A program made the position numbers and the translations under genes. Shown here one piece after another: positions 38,746 through 49,483 of a stretch of DNA of 64,000 nucleotides. Position 1 is the stretch's first letter. Each line of letters opens with the position of its first letter. The DNA is taken from assembly GCA_032622095.1 (NCBI GenBank), contig CP136065.1, positions 207,616,151-207,680,150 of the forward strand, in the 5' to 3' direction. This stretch comes from Siphonodentalium dalli (Eukaryota; Mollusca; Scaphopoda; Gadilida; Siphonodentaliidae). The notes under the pieces were generated by a model, which saw nothing but the letters and a program-made list of their open reading frames with translations, did no database searches and was not told the origin of the DNA.

Positions 38746-41700
38746 GTGAGTGTTATTGGTTTTTCGTTTATTAGAACACGGCGGCACATCTTCAAACTCC
38801 TAAAAAACATTATTTTTATATAATTATCAGACTGGCTATCTAGAGATACTCAGAATAAGATAGTACTATTAGTAGAGACTATAGTGCCAGATAGCCACAC
38901 GACGTCGGCGTGGGCATCGGCCCGACGTCCGCAGCATATGGTTGGCAGTCGACACCATGCCGACCAACGTCGGTTACATGTCGGTTTGCGACGACGACCT
39001 GACAGTCTGCATGACATTGGCAAATGGTGGGCACCCGACGTCATGCCGACTGCAGTCGGAACGGATACTTGCCAACATCGATCGGCTTAATTTCTTTCGC
39101 TTTGGCCATTTGCAATAGGATGTCAGCAAGTAGTCAGTATTCAAAAATTGCCGATCGACTTAATATGTCATATGCCGACAAAGCTGAAAAACATAGAAAG
39201 AAATTCAGGACTATTAAAACCACAGTCCTAGGAATCACTGTCCATGTAATATTAAATTTGATTAAAATATAACAAATAGATCTAGATACATTACCTCCAC
39301 TATACAGATAACAGGTGCAGTTAGGCAACTTCAGATTTTGTTATTATGTAAACAATCATCTCATTGGCTAGAGACCACCCCCTGTGCTCTATCACTAAAA
39401 CGAACAATTGGATTTTTCGTTCGAAAAAATTGCATTTATCTCCCCACAATTGACATGTGACAATTAAATTAATTGTTCTTAATGCGCTCGTTGGGTCATA
39501 TCAACTCTACCTGGTCTGAGTTGTACATAAATCGTGATTTTCCATCCAAATATCAGCATAAATTCACATTTATGGAATTGGTGAAAATCATTTTTTGCTG
39601 ACGCGGTAGTGTCTCTCTTCAGTTCCTTATTGACACTTCCTTAAAGCGAATTCGCAACATTTGACTAAAATACGAAACGGATCCCGGACATCTAATGTTG
39701 AAATGGTGATATCGGGTTGATAATTAAAATTCGAATGGTGTTTTTTATTCAATTCAAAACATATAAATTTGTTTATCCGACCATCGCGATGTACTTATTT
39801 GCCAAGTCCTGTAAAATCCAGGATCCAGTCTTGGTTCCTAGCACATAACAATCACAGATACAGAGGGGAGCGGGTCGATTATGTCCAGGGCTCTTACGGC
39901 CTTGGACTTTTCGGTCCAGGGCTCTTTCGGCCTGGCTTGTTCGGCCGGGCTTGTTCGGCCCCTATTCAATTCGGGTAATTAGGTAGTGTGGGTGTTAATT
40001 GGACGGCATGTTAATTGCCTTTGATTTGGGAGCGGTCTTTTGATGACAATAAATTGCTGGACTTACATTCAACTAGTGCTGGGCGGTATGACGATATATC
40101 GGGTATACCCGGTTTTAATTTTGATATCGTCAATAATATCGTCTGAAATAAAAATATCGTAATACCGTCCCAAGTTGTAATATTCTCTGTGTAGGTTGAA
40201 ACCCATCATATGGTCCCAACAAACAGCGAAGTTAGAGTAAGTATAATAGTCCCAAACTTCCCGGAAATACGCAGTCGAAAACGTTTTAAAACATCGGAGC
40301 ACGTGCTTGTCAAGTTGGATATGCTTCGTCGGACACATCAAAGAGATACTATTAGCATCAGTTGGCTACACTGTGAGATTGGTATGTCGCGCGCATGAGA
40401 CTGGCACAATGACCTCCTTTCAAGTTGGTGCAGCTTGCTCTATCAACCGTAACCGGTTGCTTGGAGACGGATTACGATGTCAGATTTTATATTGACCACA
40501 CTTAGTCTAGCTGATCGTCTCAATGTGTGCAAATTGCGAGTAAAATGATTTTGTGGACATGTGCCGTACGGATCATGGCATTGCTATCGCTTCAACAAAT
40601 GTCAAATTCACAAACTAATTGAACATGATTGTCTCTATTTATTTTCCTCAGCTAAAAAAATGCCGACGCAAATTCATTTCAAATTTTCACGTCGGCTTTT
40701 GCCTCGGCACTGCCCATTGTGGCATTGTCGACGCTAATTCCCAGGGCTGCCGTATATGGACATTGAAGTCCCACGGTGCTACCAACTACCAATTACCACT
40801 GATAAATATAGTCTCACAAACAACCAATTCCTCACGAATTAATAAAATGGCAATTTGAAACCGAATGCGGTTCTTAATGTGTGCATGGTGTTGAGCGCTA
40901 TGGTCAAAGGGATATAACTCTAAAAAATGTATGCGAAAACGCACGTGGGCCGTGTTATATGATTATATCCCTTTGTTTCAAAGTTATTATTTCTCCGTCG
41001 GCAAACTGTCAATTGTTGCTGACGAGTGGTCATTATATACATGTATACTGTGATGTTACTGATAATTGTTCAATACACATTTACTCGACCTCTCATGACC
41101 CACAAATCGTAAATAAAACGTAGGGATGTATTGTGCAAACTTTATTTATGAAATATTGCATATATTGTACATTGTACTTACCAATTGTAATATACCAAAA
41201 TAATATCGCGATAATATCGTGTATCGCGATGTTGTCGCCATAATATCGCGATATTTTTTGGGGCCAATATCGCCCAGCCCTACATTCAACTTTATTTTCA
41301 AATGGGGCGGAAGGGCGAGTATTTTATTAGTTTTATTTATATTATTCTTCCAAACATAAATTTCGGGCATAAGAGAGAAATTTACATAAAAGATATGCAA
41401 AACAAAACCATTTAGGAGGGTACTAAAATAGGGTCGGCATGGTATGTTAATGTCGATTTTTTTGATTTGCCTTATTCGTGTCTTCTTTCTTTTTTTAGAA
41501 CACCCCGGTATGAAAGTTGTTCATTGACCCTATGATTACACAAGCGTGCTCTAACACTAATTACCTCATTCCACGTGACATGATTGACCATTTGGGCGCG
41601 TGTTTCTTCGCCACATCACCATTTCTCTCCGATATGCTCTCAAGTTGAAATGAATCTCAACAAACAACAGGCGTATTGTTTACACCAAGTGCTAAATGGG

Positions 41701-44700
41701 CATAACATAATTGTTACGGGCCAATGTGGGACAGGAAAGACGTTTTTGCTTAGGTAAGTTAAAATTTGCTTATTTATTATTACATCGCTCTTTACTATCG
41801 CAAAACTAGTTGGTCGGTAATAGGGTAGGATGCAGACAGGTCGCGTGTGTGCTTGTGGCGTATGCACAACGCGTAGAACACCCTGCTTTCCCGTGCGATA
41901 CATAATGAGAGTAGTTTGTTTCGTGCCCGAGATGGTCGAACAGATCGAGACCGTCACCACAACTTTGGATTTTGTAATGATACCCGGGAAGATTTGAAAG
42001 GGCCCTTGGCCCTCCCATACAACCCTAAATGCCTTATATAATTCCGATGAAGAGCGCTTGTATTTTTTGTGAGATTGATACATATATACCCATGCACAGT
42101 ATGTGTTAGCCTATACTGCGCATGAGACGGATGCCACCAAAGCAAGAAGCAATGCCCCACGTCCATTTAGAACCACGACCGGCGGATAAAACCTTGATTA
42201 ATCCGTGTGAGTTTTGTCCGTTGGTATATATATTGTTTCCAGTTGTGAAGAGAGAAGAGAGTAGGAGGGCGCGAAGCGCCCGGATTGGTCGAAAAGATCG
42301 AGAGATCTTCTCCTTCACCCCACGGTTGTTGTTTGAGGATATTGAACATAGAAAACATCATGTCTGAACACGGCAAAAGTTGAGTTGAATTGGTTGCTGT
42401 ATGGGGAAGAGCCAACGAGCTTTAATATTTTATATGTCTATATTTTAATATCCTTTCTGTTTATGGGAGGCTTCTGACTATTTTAGCAGCATACCCACCG
42501 GGAAAGTCATCCGTGCTTTAATGCCTCCTATCTATAGACTGGGCATGCACATTGTTCGCGAGTACAATTTGGCACCTATGGTCAACACATCGCAGGGAGG
42601 GGCACACAGAGCCAAATTCACGGCCCATATTTCGCGCGTTGATATAAACAATATAACAATTAATATAACATTCATGATGAAAACTTTAATATAACATTTA
42701 ATATCACATTTATTAATATAACATTAATACACCATCAACCAAACGACCTGAATTAAAGACATAATGCACTTATTCGGTGCGAAACACTGATCAGTTAGTA
42801 CTCAGGCATTATGTCAACTAGATGAATGTGTCATTCTGCTAACATCACGGAAAGTCTCCATAGAAAACATCATCTGAAATATATACGTTCAATTACAAAT
42901 ATTTACAATTCGATCCGGGACGCAACAGTTTCTGCCATTATGAAACGAAAATGATTTCGACATCGAGAGTCACTGCATTTTATTTAACGGTGTGTGTTGT
43001 GTTGTGTTGTTAGTCTGGATATAATTTGTTTATACAATAACTACATTCAGCAAGATTATCCCCAGTTCTATTTTATCACTCAATCGGAGTGTTTCACATC
43101 ACTTTAGGGGACAAGAGAGATGTGGCACATATGCGTTGTGTATACTTTCGCAATCTAAAATCTTATACATGTAGTTTAATTATACGACTGCATGGATGTC
43201 CGCAATACACAACGTCCACATTTTCCATTTTGTGAACGTACACTAAGTCGTTTAAAATTTTATCTGTTACTCCACCTGACATATTTGTGCGCACCTGGGA
43301 TGGTCGAAAAGATCGAGTGATCTTCTCCCCGAAATGTGACATACACAAGCCATGTAAAATGCAATGTAGAGAGTTTATGGGGGCGATCCGTCCATGATTT
43401 TCGAAAAGATCTTCTTTTTCACACCACAAAGTTACCACACGTGTATTAATGCTCTCAATCAAGAGAACTGGAAGGTGGTGGCACCATAATCCGTACTATT
43501 CCAATTATCTGAATGAGAATTGAGCATTGTAGCCATTAATCCATTAATCAAAGCCGATTTCGTACTCAGAGCACTGGCTGCATGTCACACGTGTTTTAAC
43601 AAATACCGGTTGCGAATAAGTAATTTGCTATTTAGAGAATGGACATGTGTTCCCAAATCGTAAAGAATTCCACCGAGTTTGCACCTGAAAGAATATTCGA
43701 GTAACTAACAGCTATTTTCTCGTAAGTTGGCAAAGATAATAACAATCTGAATACACCATCGTTTCAAGAAAAAAATACGGAATATGATGATATAAACTCA
43801 GAATTCGCGAATGTTTGTGTGGCATAAAAATGTGTACTCTGTATTTTATTGCAAATCATCTGCCAATGAAAATGCAGTATACAAAATTTTTACTTGCCAA
43901 ACTGGTCTATATATTAATATAATAACTAACTATAATATATTGATTTAATATTATTAAATAATATTTTATTCAACTAACAGTGATTCCTAGGGACTGTGAT
44001 TAAAACAATGTTCCCATAATCACCTTTTTGACGGGGCCTTGGCAAAATAAAGATATCCCAGTTAGCCACCCGACATCAGTCTGTCCGTCGGCTATGACGT
44101 CGGCTGTCAAGTTGTCATGTCGGCAAATAGTCGATAGCCGACACTTTTCCGACCAGTGGCCAGTTATTTCAACAAAGCATTTAAAATTTTTTAACATTTG
44201 TCATGCCCCCTAATCACTGACGTAATTGCCACATACAAATGTGATGTCAAGAAAAATACTGTTCCTTTCTTTACAAAGGGAAATTTGGGGATAAATTTTG
44301 GTGGGCATTACATAGCAAGCTTAACTACTGAACATATACTCATATACACGATAAATCTTAGTGTTTTCTAATACAGTGCATCCTACATGTAATTGATATA
44401 CACAATGAATAACGTGTTTGATTCTTTTGTAAAGTGTTTTATATATCATTTGAAACATTAAAATGGGGCGTTTTACATTATACATGTATATTCCAGGGTT
44501 TAAAGGGTAATAAGATATCCGGTATCATAATTGACAATGACGTTGATCAAACTATTAGCTTATATTATTATTTTTTTTACTAACTTTTAGATATATGAGT
44601 TTCAAGTAGCCATGACTTGTGGAGGTTGCTCTGGAGCGGTGGAAAGAATTTTGAAGAAACAAGGTGTGATTATCTGCATCCTCTCCAAACCTGAGTTTAG

Positions 44701-47700
44701 TGTGCCTGTCATTTGCAGAATGAGGTCCCCAGAGGGTGAATTTAGTGATGCTATCCTGCATAGTAGGCTAGCATCACCAAATTCACCCTCTGGGGACCTC
44801 ATTCTGCATGTCCTCATCTGTTATGGGAGATATAGACTCAGATTAAAGTTCCAAATTGTTGAATATTGTGATGTACACCCATTGGGAACCTCGATTATGC
44901 AATGTGTCGTCTGCCAATTTGGAGATGTGGAGAAAATAAACTAAAATAGAGATAGAATCTATGTGAAGAATTTCTATATAAATTTTACAATAAAGAAATT
45001 TTCCAGAGAAAATGAGGCCTAAGCAGAATGAGGTCCCCAGAGGGTGAATTTAGTGATGCTAGCACGCTATGCAGGATAGCATCACTAAATTCACCCTCTG
45101 GGGACCTCATTCTGCAAATGACAGGCACACTAAACTCAGGCTTGATCCTCTCTCTCCATTTCATATATGGTACTGTTATGATTTTCTGACGAGACACTGC
45201 AGGTTGTGACGAGGACCTAGGCCTTGCATTTTGGTACTGTTATGATTTTCTAACGAGACACTGCAGGTTATGACGAGGACCTAGGCCTTGCATTTTGGAA
45301 CACAGGTTACAGGTTACAGTTATGGGAGACAGTTTCTAAACATGGAAACCAGATATTTGGATTGGAAATAAGAGTCATGCAATGATGATTTTCACTTGGG
45401 TCAAATCTTGAATGGTAGGCCTACCAAATTGAGGATTTCCTAAAGAATAAACATGATATAGTCGGCAACTTGCATTGATTAATAGGTGCTTAATATATGT
45501 TTATATATTAAACACTGTTAATTGTTAATGTTAACTCTTTCATGATGGGAGCTGCGCTGGTGCAGCATTAAAGATCCTGTGCCAGTGCATCCTCTTGTAT
45601 ATGCGAGTCTCCCATAGGGAGTCTCGCATATATAAGAGAATGCACTACGGTAGCTTACAAGCAATACAAGGTCAAGGTAAATATTGGTAGGCTAGAGTAT
45701 TCTTGTATATATTCAAGGCTCCTTATGAGATACATCAGGGTTTCCGCCGGGCCAGCTGCGGGTCCGCCGCCCGGACCCATTCCCCCTGCCGACCTTTGCC
45801 ATGAAATCCCGCTCATACACAAATAAATGACGTTATTAAAAACTTATTCAGTCTTGTCTGTCTCGGCAGGCTATATATGATATCTAATCCTATTTTTATT
45901 AATAATGACCAAATCGAATCGACACAGTCCATCTTCAGAAAAAAAAATAACAGCAAGAACAATCGATAAATAGTGACACCCCACAAATAGTTCCACGGGA
46001 TTTCCCCACGTGATTGGTGGGGAATTCCCTATCAAGGGAGATATCATTGGTTCAATTTACTTCAGAGTATGGGAATGTAGATCATAAAAACTGCCTCATT
46101 TATTATCTTGACGTGAATATTGACGAGGCGTTTGTACTAATTTATTCATCATTATTCCAACTTGTATAAAACATGTGTATAATTTGAGGCATGAGGAAAC
46201 ACACAAATATCGTATAGAGATGGGCGGTTAACCGTGGAATCAGTTCGGTTTCGGTTGTCGGGAAAAACCGGAAATGACAACCGTGGTAAGTTGGGAAAAC
46301 CCGTAGTTTCGGTTGTCACAACGGGAATGGGACTACCCGCCCCCGAGACAACCGCCCTTATGCTATTTTGGGGCGGGTTGTCCCGATAAATGAGGGCGGG
46401 TTGTCCCGAAATTGTTAATAGTGATTATGTTCTTGTATGTTCTTTGATGATATATTATTAAAGATTTTGATCAACAAAACATGTGTTTATTCATTAATTA
46501 TGTCAATGCGTGGACTGGGATAAAGACTGACACAATGTTTTGACAACTGAACGGTACTTAAGGTAAGTGAAGACTAATTAAAAGGGGTGCTTTCAAAACA
46601 AACATTTGATGCAAATGGTTCATTAATTATCACAGTGTGTTATCACAACACTTAGTGATCGGGATTCATCTCACTGATGTTAACTGGAGGTGAGTATACA
46701 AACAGCCTTTGAACGATGCCGACGGAACTGGGTATATTAACTCTTGAGTGTGGGACATCTTCATTCTGCAAGTGTGTTTCCTTGCATTCACTGCGATTTA
46801 GAGGTCCGACCAAAGCAGCATACCGTTGATTGTGATGTTTGTGGGCGCTGGCAACACCGACTATGTGACACTGGAATCGACCACGTGCAGTACTTTCATG
46901 CCAAACGAGGGACCGTCGCCCTTGATTACATGTCCGATCCACCGATGTTAACAACAGCCAGCTTTCTGAAGAAGTGCTCAAACGTCTACAGAACGAAGAA
47001 GAGACCGGCACAGTGCAGACAGACAACAGCAGCAGCAGCAACAGCCCCAAATTAATCATTGTTCGTTTGTTAAACTTATTAAATTTTGTTTTTAATCTTT
47101 GTTCATATTCATTCATTCGTTTTTAAATTTCGTTCATTAATTTCGTTCGTAATAAATAAACATATTATCGTTGATGCATTTTTGTGTTCATAAGAAATAT
47201 ATTACTGTACATGTGTATTTATTGTTGTCCATGTTGTTAAATCAAATAAAAATCTATAAAAAAAACAACCCAGTTTCGTTAAACAAACATCTTATCTCAC
47301 CTCACACCTCCTAATTAGCCACTGATTACCGCTAATTGATTTTTGGGGGCGGGTTGTCCGGGGGCGGGTTGTCTCAGAGTGAAAGGGGGCGGGTTGTCTC
47401 GGGGGCAGGTAGTCACGGACCCGTCACAACTTCCTGTAATCATGGCAGAGCACGACGAACAAACGAGTCCTGTGTGGAAATATTTTTCAAAGAAAGATAA
47501 GAAATTAAGTGTGCCGCCTGTAATATATGCAGAAAGGAGTTCGCATGGTGAAATCGCGCGACGAATTAATTACGTTGCTTCAGTGTACACCTATTTTCGC
47601 CGTAGTAAACACAACACAAGTCAGTTTATTTCTCATGTTCTTTTAATCATTAAATGATTAAGGCCGTGCAAATACTCTGAAAGGTGAATTTGATAACGAG

Positions 47701-49483
47701 GATACGATATCAAAAGGTATCAATGATTGTTACCCGCATTCCCTATTAGTTTTTATCACTGTTTGGATGTTAAATCGTCAAATATATTTGTGCGCCGTTG
47801 ATTAAAAATGTTATGCCGGAATCGGAGCCGGAATGAATTATACCGTTTGTCGGTAAACGGTTGAGAAATAGCACTCATTCAGGTGACTTGTATTGGATGC
47901 ATATATAGTGTGTACAGTATTATGTTCCCTAAATATGGTAATAGGCATATAGCCAGATAATGTGATTGAGAGATTCTAGTCATGTTTTATTTTCATTTTG
48001 TTGTTTATTTCAAATTTAATTTTTCAAATCATAACTATACACATATATCTAGTCACACACATTAGTTTTATGCCTATATAAATGATCATTATATTATTTC
48101 ACACTTATGATCATATGATGCTGAATTGCAGTCATACACAATACACAGACTCACTTGCATTCTAGCACTGCCACTCGACATGGACATTAACAATATACAT
48201 GTAATAGTAACAATATGATACATAATTTACAATTATAAAAGGACATGTACCTCACAAGTTATGGTGATAAAATTGGTGTGTTTTCTTTGTAATATGATGA
48301 AGCATAATTAGATTTTGTTCACATTAGTCATTTTGATTAATAAAAACCGAAACCGAGACTCAACTCTTTTTCCACAACCGAAACCGAGGCAAATTTTCAC
48401 AACCGCCCATCTCTAATATCGTATCATTTATAGTAATATAAAATTGCGACTTGGCTTACTGTTGTTTTAGGGCAATGGATCGTTAATTTAGTGGTTGCCT
48501 CATTGTCGCGAACTGAAGCATGAAAATGCTTGGGCTAATGGCGATCATCATTAAAGAATCTTTGTGCAACATACAGAAGTTTGCGGCTTCGCGTCAATGC
48601 CCCATTCAATGTAAGAGTTTGTCTAATGCTCGTTCCCGGGCTGACTTAGATAATCATTCCGATGTGACGTTATCTAGTAGAAGTTTGCAGACACATGCAG
48701 TTAACTGTGTCACAATAATAGTGATAATCAAAGCTATTATACCGCAGTCATTGAATATCATGCACATGTCCACGATTATTAGTCTTGTCAAGGACGCCCA
48801 ATATTTTGCTGCTCTTTTGCAGTTGAATTATTAGATACTAATACAAATAATTTGATATAAATGTGTTAGACAGGGAATAAAATAAAGACACACAGACACA
48901 GTGAGAATGGGTTTGTTTATTTCTTTTTTTTAATATCGGATTTATCATCTTTTTAGATTTAGTTTGCGCCAGCATTTTGTCTTGTTGCTTACCTGTGATC
49001 GCCGTTTGTTTCTAAAATCCTGATGAAAAATGCCCCTCATGACATACCGATCCATAAGTCGCAGGAAGTTTTTAATAAGGGAAATTGTGTTTGAAAATTG
49101 CGACTTATACATCGGCCGGTACGGTAAATGGAAAAATTACAGATAAATCGGTCTTCATAAATTTAATTATTTACTGGGTTTCCCCCATAGCAGCTACCGG
49201 GCCCATTCCCCCGACCCCTAGCGGAAACCCTGGATACATATATAAGAGAATGCATATTGGCCAGGGTTTTTGCAAAATTTCAGGAAGCTCCAGTCATAGA
49301 AGAGTTAATTAGTCATATCATGCACTAATTCAACAAATTTTCTGTGTTTTAGATGCCGTTAGCAATATTGAGTGCGACTTGGACAAACAGCGGGTGTATG
49401 TGACCTCGACTTTGTCATCTGATGAGTTGTTAGAGCTGATAAAGAAGAGTGGTAAAGAAACAAGCTACGTGGGTCAGATGTAA
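38737..49483 (+). CDS. ATOX1: Copper chaperone ATOX1/Atx1, 3 exons, complete
   Basis: Joined exons 38737-38745, 44591-44663 and 49353-49483 encode a 70-residue heavy-metal-associated (HMA) domain protein ending in TAA; family members are ~68-73 residues. Family role: a cytosolic carrier of Cu(I) to copper ATPases (ATP7A/B type) of the secretory pathway. Seen: MTCGGC (residues 11-16), the MxCxxC copper site; SGAVERILKK, the first helix; IECDLDKQRVYVTSTLSS, the central strands; ELLELIKKSGKETSYVG, with the basic KKSGK loop used for docking and copper stability. Introns are GT-AG and phases match (0, then 1). The 9-nt first coding exon (ATG TCA ACG before GTGAGT) is the least certain part, but it joins in frame to IYEFQVAMTC and matches the MSxxYEF-type start of the family. 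Introns of 5.8 and 4.7 kb are packed with transposons. Confidence 0.93.
38868..39110. repeat. G/C-rich repeat with GACGTCGG / GCCGAC motifs, copy 1
   Basis: Begins GCCAGATAGCCAC and contains many CGACGT, GTCGGCA and ATGCCGAC words. A shorter related stretch is at 44040-44170 (GTTAGCCACCCGACATC). It stands out by composition from the A+T-rich intron. Class unknown. Confidence 0.6.
39270..39880. other. ATOX1 intron 1 segment, nothing recognised
   Basis: A+T-rich with no repeat ends or exon signals that I can support. Confidence 0.5.
39888..39962. repeat. Minisatellite-like cluster of TTCGGCC units
   Basis: Successive imperfect units such as GGGCTCTTACGGCC, GGACTTTTCGGTCC, GGGCTCTTTCGGCC and GGCTTGTTCGGCC cover 75 bp. 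Confidence 0.8.
40074..41282. mobile_element. hAT element hAT-4, TSD CATTCAAC
   Basis: Ends TAGTGCTGGGCGGTAT and ATATCGCCCAGCCCTA are inverted with few mismatches. The 8-bp TSD CATTCAAC is intact (40066-40073 and 41283-41290). Subterminal regions are rich in ATATCG(CGAT). No transposase recognised in 1209 bp. Confidence 0.93.
41650..41753 (+). CDS. PIF1-like helicase N-terminal exon (partial, origin uncertain)
   Basis: From ATG at 41650, 34 codons and two bases lead to a consensus GTAAGT donor (41754). The peptide begins MNLNKQQAYCLHQVLNG and continues HNIIVTGQCGTGKTFLLR. This is the 'LN.EQ..A...VL.G.N..VTG.AGTGKT.LL' start of PIF1-family helicases, with a Walker A motif GQCGTGKT (Cys at the usual Ala position). 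PIF1-like helicases occur as host genes and inside Helitron-type transposons. No second exon (Walker B, GxxR) was found before ATOX1 exon 2, so it is probably a captured or orphan fragment within ATOX1 intron 1. Confidence 0.5.
41925..43435. repeat. Dispersed hairpin motif GGTCGAAAAGATCGAG, four occurrences
   Basis: GATGGTCGAACAGATCGAG (41931), GGTCGAAAAGATCGAGAGATC (42285), GGTCGAAAAGATCGAGTGATC (43300) and TTTCGAAAAGATCTTC (about 43395). The middle two are followed by TTCTCC and pair GATC words. They lie in otherwise unclassified sequence. Confidence 0.6.
42750..43120 (+). repeat. Dispersed repeat F, copy 2
   Basis: Homologue of the reverse complement of 15990-16395 (see shared blocks there). 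It sits about 1 kb downstream of the PIF1-like exon. A tandem TTAATATAACATT stretch (about 42650-42725) precedes it. Confidence 0.75.
43436..44030. other. ATOX1 intron 1 segment, nothing recognised
   Basis: A+T-rich; no repeat ends or coding signal seen. Confidence 0.5.
44040..44170. repeat. G/C-rich GTCGGC repeat, copy 2
   Basis: GTTAGCCACCCGACATC ... GTCGGCTATGACGTCGGC ... GACCAGTGGCCAG; related to 38868-39110. Confidence 0.55.
44591..44663 (+). CDS. ATOX1: ATOX1 exon 2 (copper site)
   Basis: A 73-nt exon. Upstream is a T-rich tract with TACTAAC and then TTTTAG; downstream is a GTGTGA donor (weaker than consensus). It encodes IYEFQVAMTCGGCSG and AVERILKKQ plus one base of the Asp codon. 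Confidence 0.95.
44688..45143. mobile_element. Family D two-palindrome MITE, full copy
   Basis: Outer ends (A)CCTGAGTTTAGTGTGCC / GGCACACTAAACTCAGG are perfectly inverted. Inside are two ~100-bp palindromes (about 44716-44808 and 45023-45116), each with GCAGAATGAGGTCCCC and GGGGACCTCATTCTGC arms. It starts 24 nt after the donor of ATOX1 exon 2. Confidence 0.92.
45169..45298. repeat. Tandem duplication of a 64-bp unit
   Basis: GGTACTGTTATGATTTTCT ... CCTAGGCCTTGCATTTT occurs twice back to back with only two differences, so it is recent. Confidence 0.9.
46323..47422. mobile_element. DNA element H, innermost layer, TSD GTCACAAC
   Basis: Left end GGGAATGGGACTACC-CGCCCCCGAGACAACC and right end GGTTGTCTCGGGGGCAGGTAG...GGACCC are inverted over ~36 bp. 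The 8-bp TSD GTCACAAC (46315-46322 and 47423-47430) restores the hAT-5 sequence on removal. Length 1100 bp. The GGG ends with an 8-bp duplication do not fit hAT well; a Merlin-like or unnamed class is possible. Confidence 0.85.
46744..47055 (+). pseudogene. Zinc-finger fragment inside element H (PHD/treble-clef-like)
   Basis: The frame reads FPCIHCDLEVRPKQH and VDCDVCGRWQHRLCDTGI, giving C-x2-C ... C-x2-C-x4-H-x2-C as in PHD-like fingers. Similar fingers occur at the start of some MULE/FLYWCH-type transposon proteins. What follows is not recognisable, and no transposase core is present. Confidence 0.5.
49353..49483 (+). CDS. ATOX1: ATOX1 exon 3 (C-terminus and stop)
   Basis: A 131-nt exon after TCTGTGTTTTAG. 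It encodes (D)AVSNIECDLDKQRVYV, TSTLSSDELLELIKK and SGKETSYVGQM, then TAA. It completes the ferredoxin-like HMA fold. Confidence 0.95.

Larger units (their letters stand above)
46215..48415 (+). mobile_element. hAT element hAT-5, third layer, TSD ATATCGTA
   Basis: Ends TAGAGATGGGCGGTT and AACCGCCCATCTCTA are inverted. TSD ATATCGTA at 46207-46214 and 48416-48423. Same family as 30002-31098, in opposite orientation. The BED-finger remnant [18 protein letters not shown] starts near 47440 and has the same frame break as the other copy. It is interrupted by element H. Confidence 0.93.
45736..49232. mobile_element. DNA element G, second layer of the nest
   Basis: Ends CAGGGTTTCCGCCGGG and the inverted CTAGCGGAAACCCTG, flanked by a 7-bp direct repeat GATACAT (45729-45735 and 49233-49239). 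The ends are hAT-like, although the repeat is 7, not 8, bp. The interior (about 45990-46214 and 48416-48990) is homologous to 10770-12870. No transposase is readable. Confidence 0.8.
45531..49308. mobile_element. Family C two-hairpin MITE, split by a 3.5-kb insertion
   Basis: The left part (TTAACTCTTTCATGATGGGA to 45735) and the right part (ATATAAGAGAATGCAT to AGAGTTAA, 49240-49308) make one family C element when the insert is removed. The join falls in the second hairpin. It is the outermost layer of a four-level nest. Confidence 0.85.

Noticed and set aside
44612-44944. 110-codon open frame starting MTCGGCSGAV read as a gene on its own
   Set aside because: The first 18 codons are ATOX1 exon 2; the rest runs through the splice donor into the family D MITE. 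The true start is upstream and the C-terminus is at 49353-49483.
46652-47116. 154-codon minus-strand open frame inside element H
   Set aside because: It overlaps the more convincing finger fragment on the plus strand and shows no motif.
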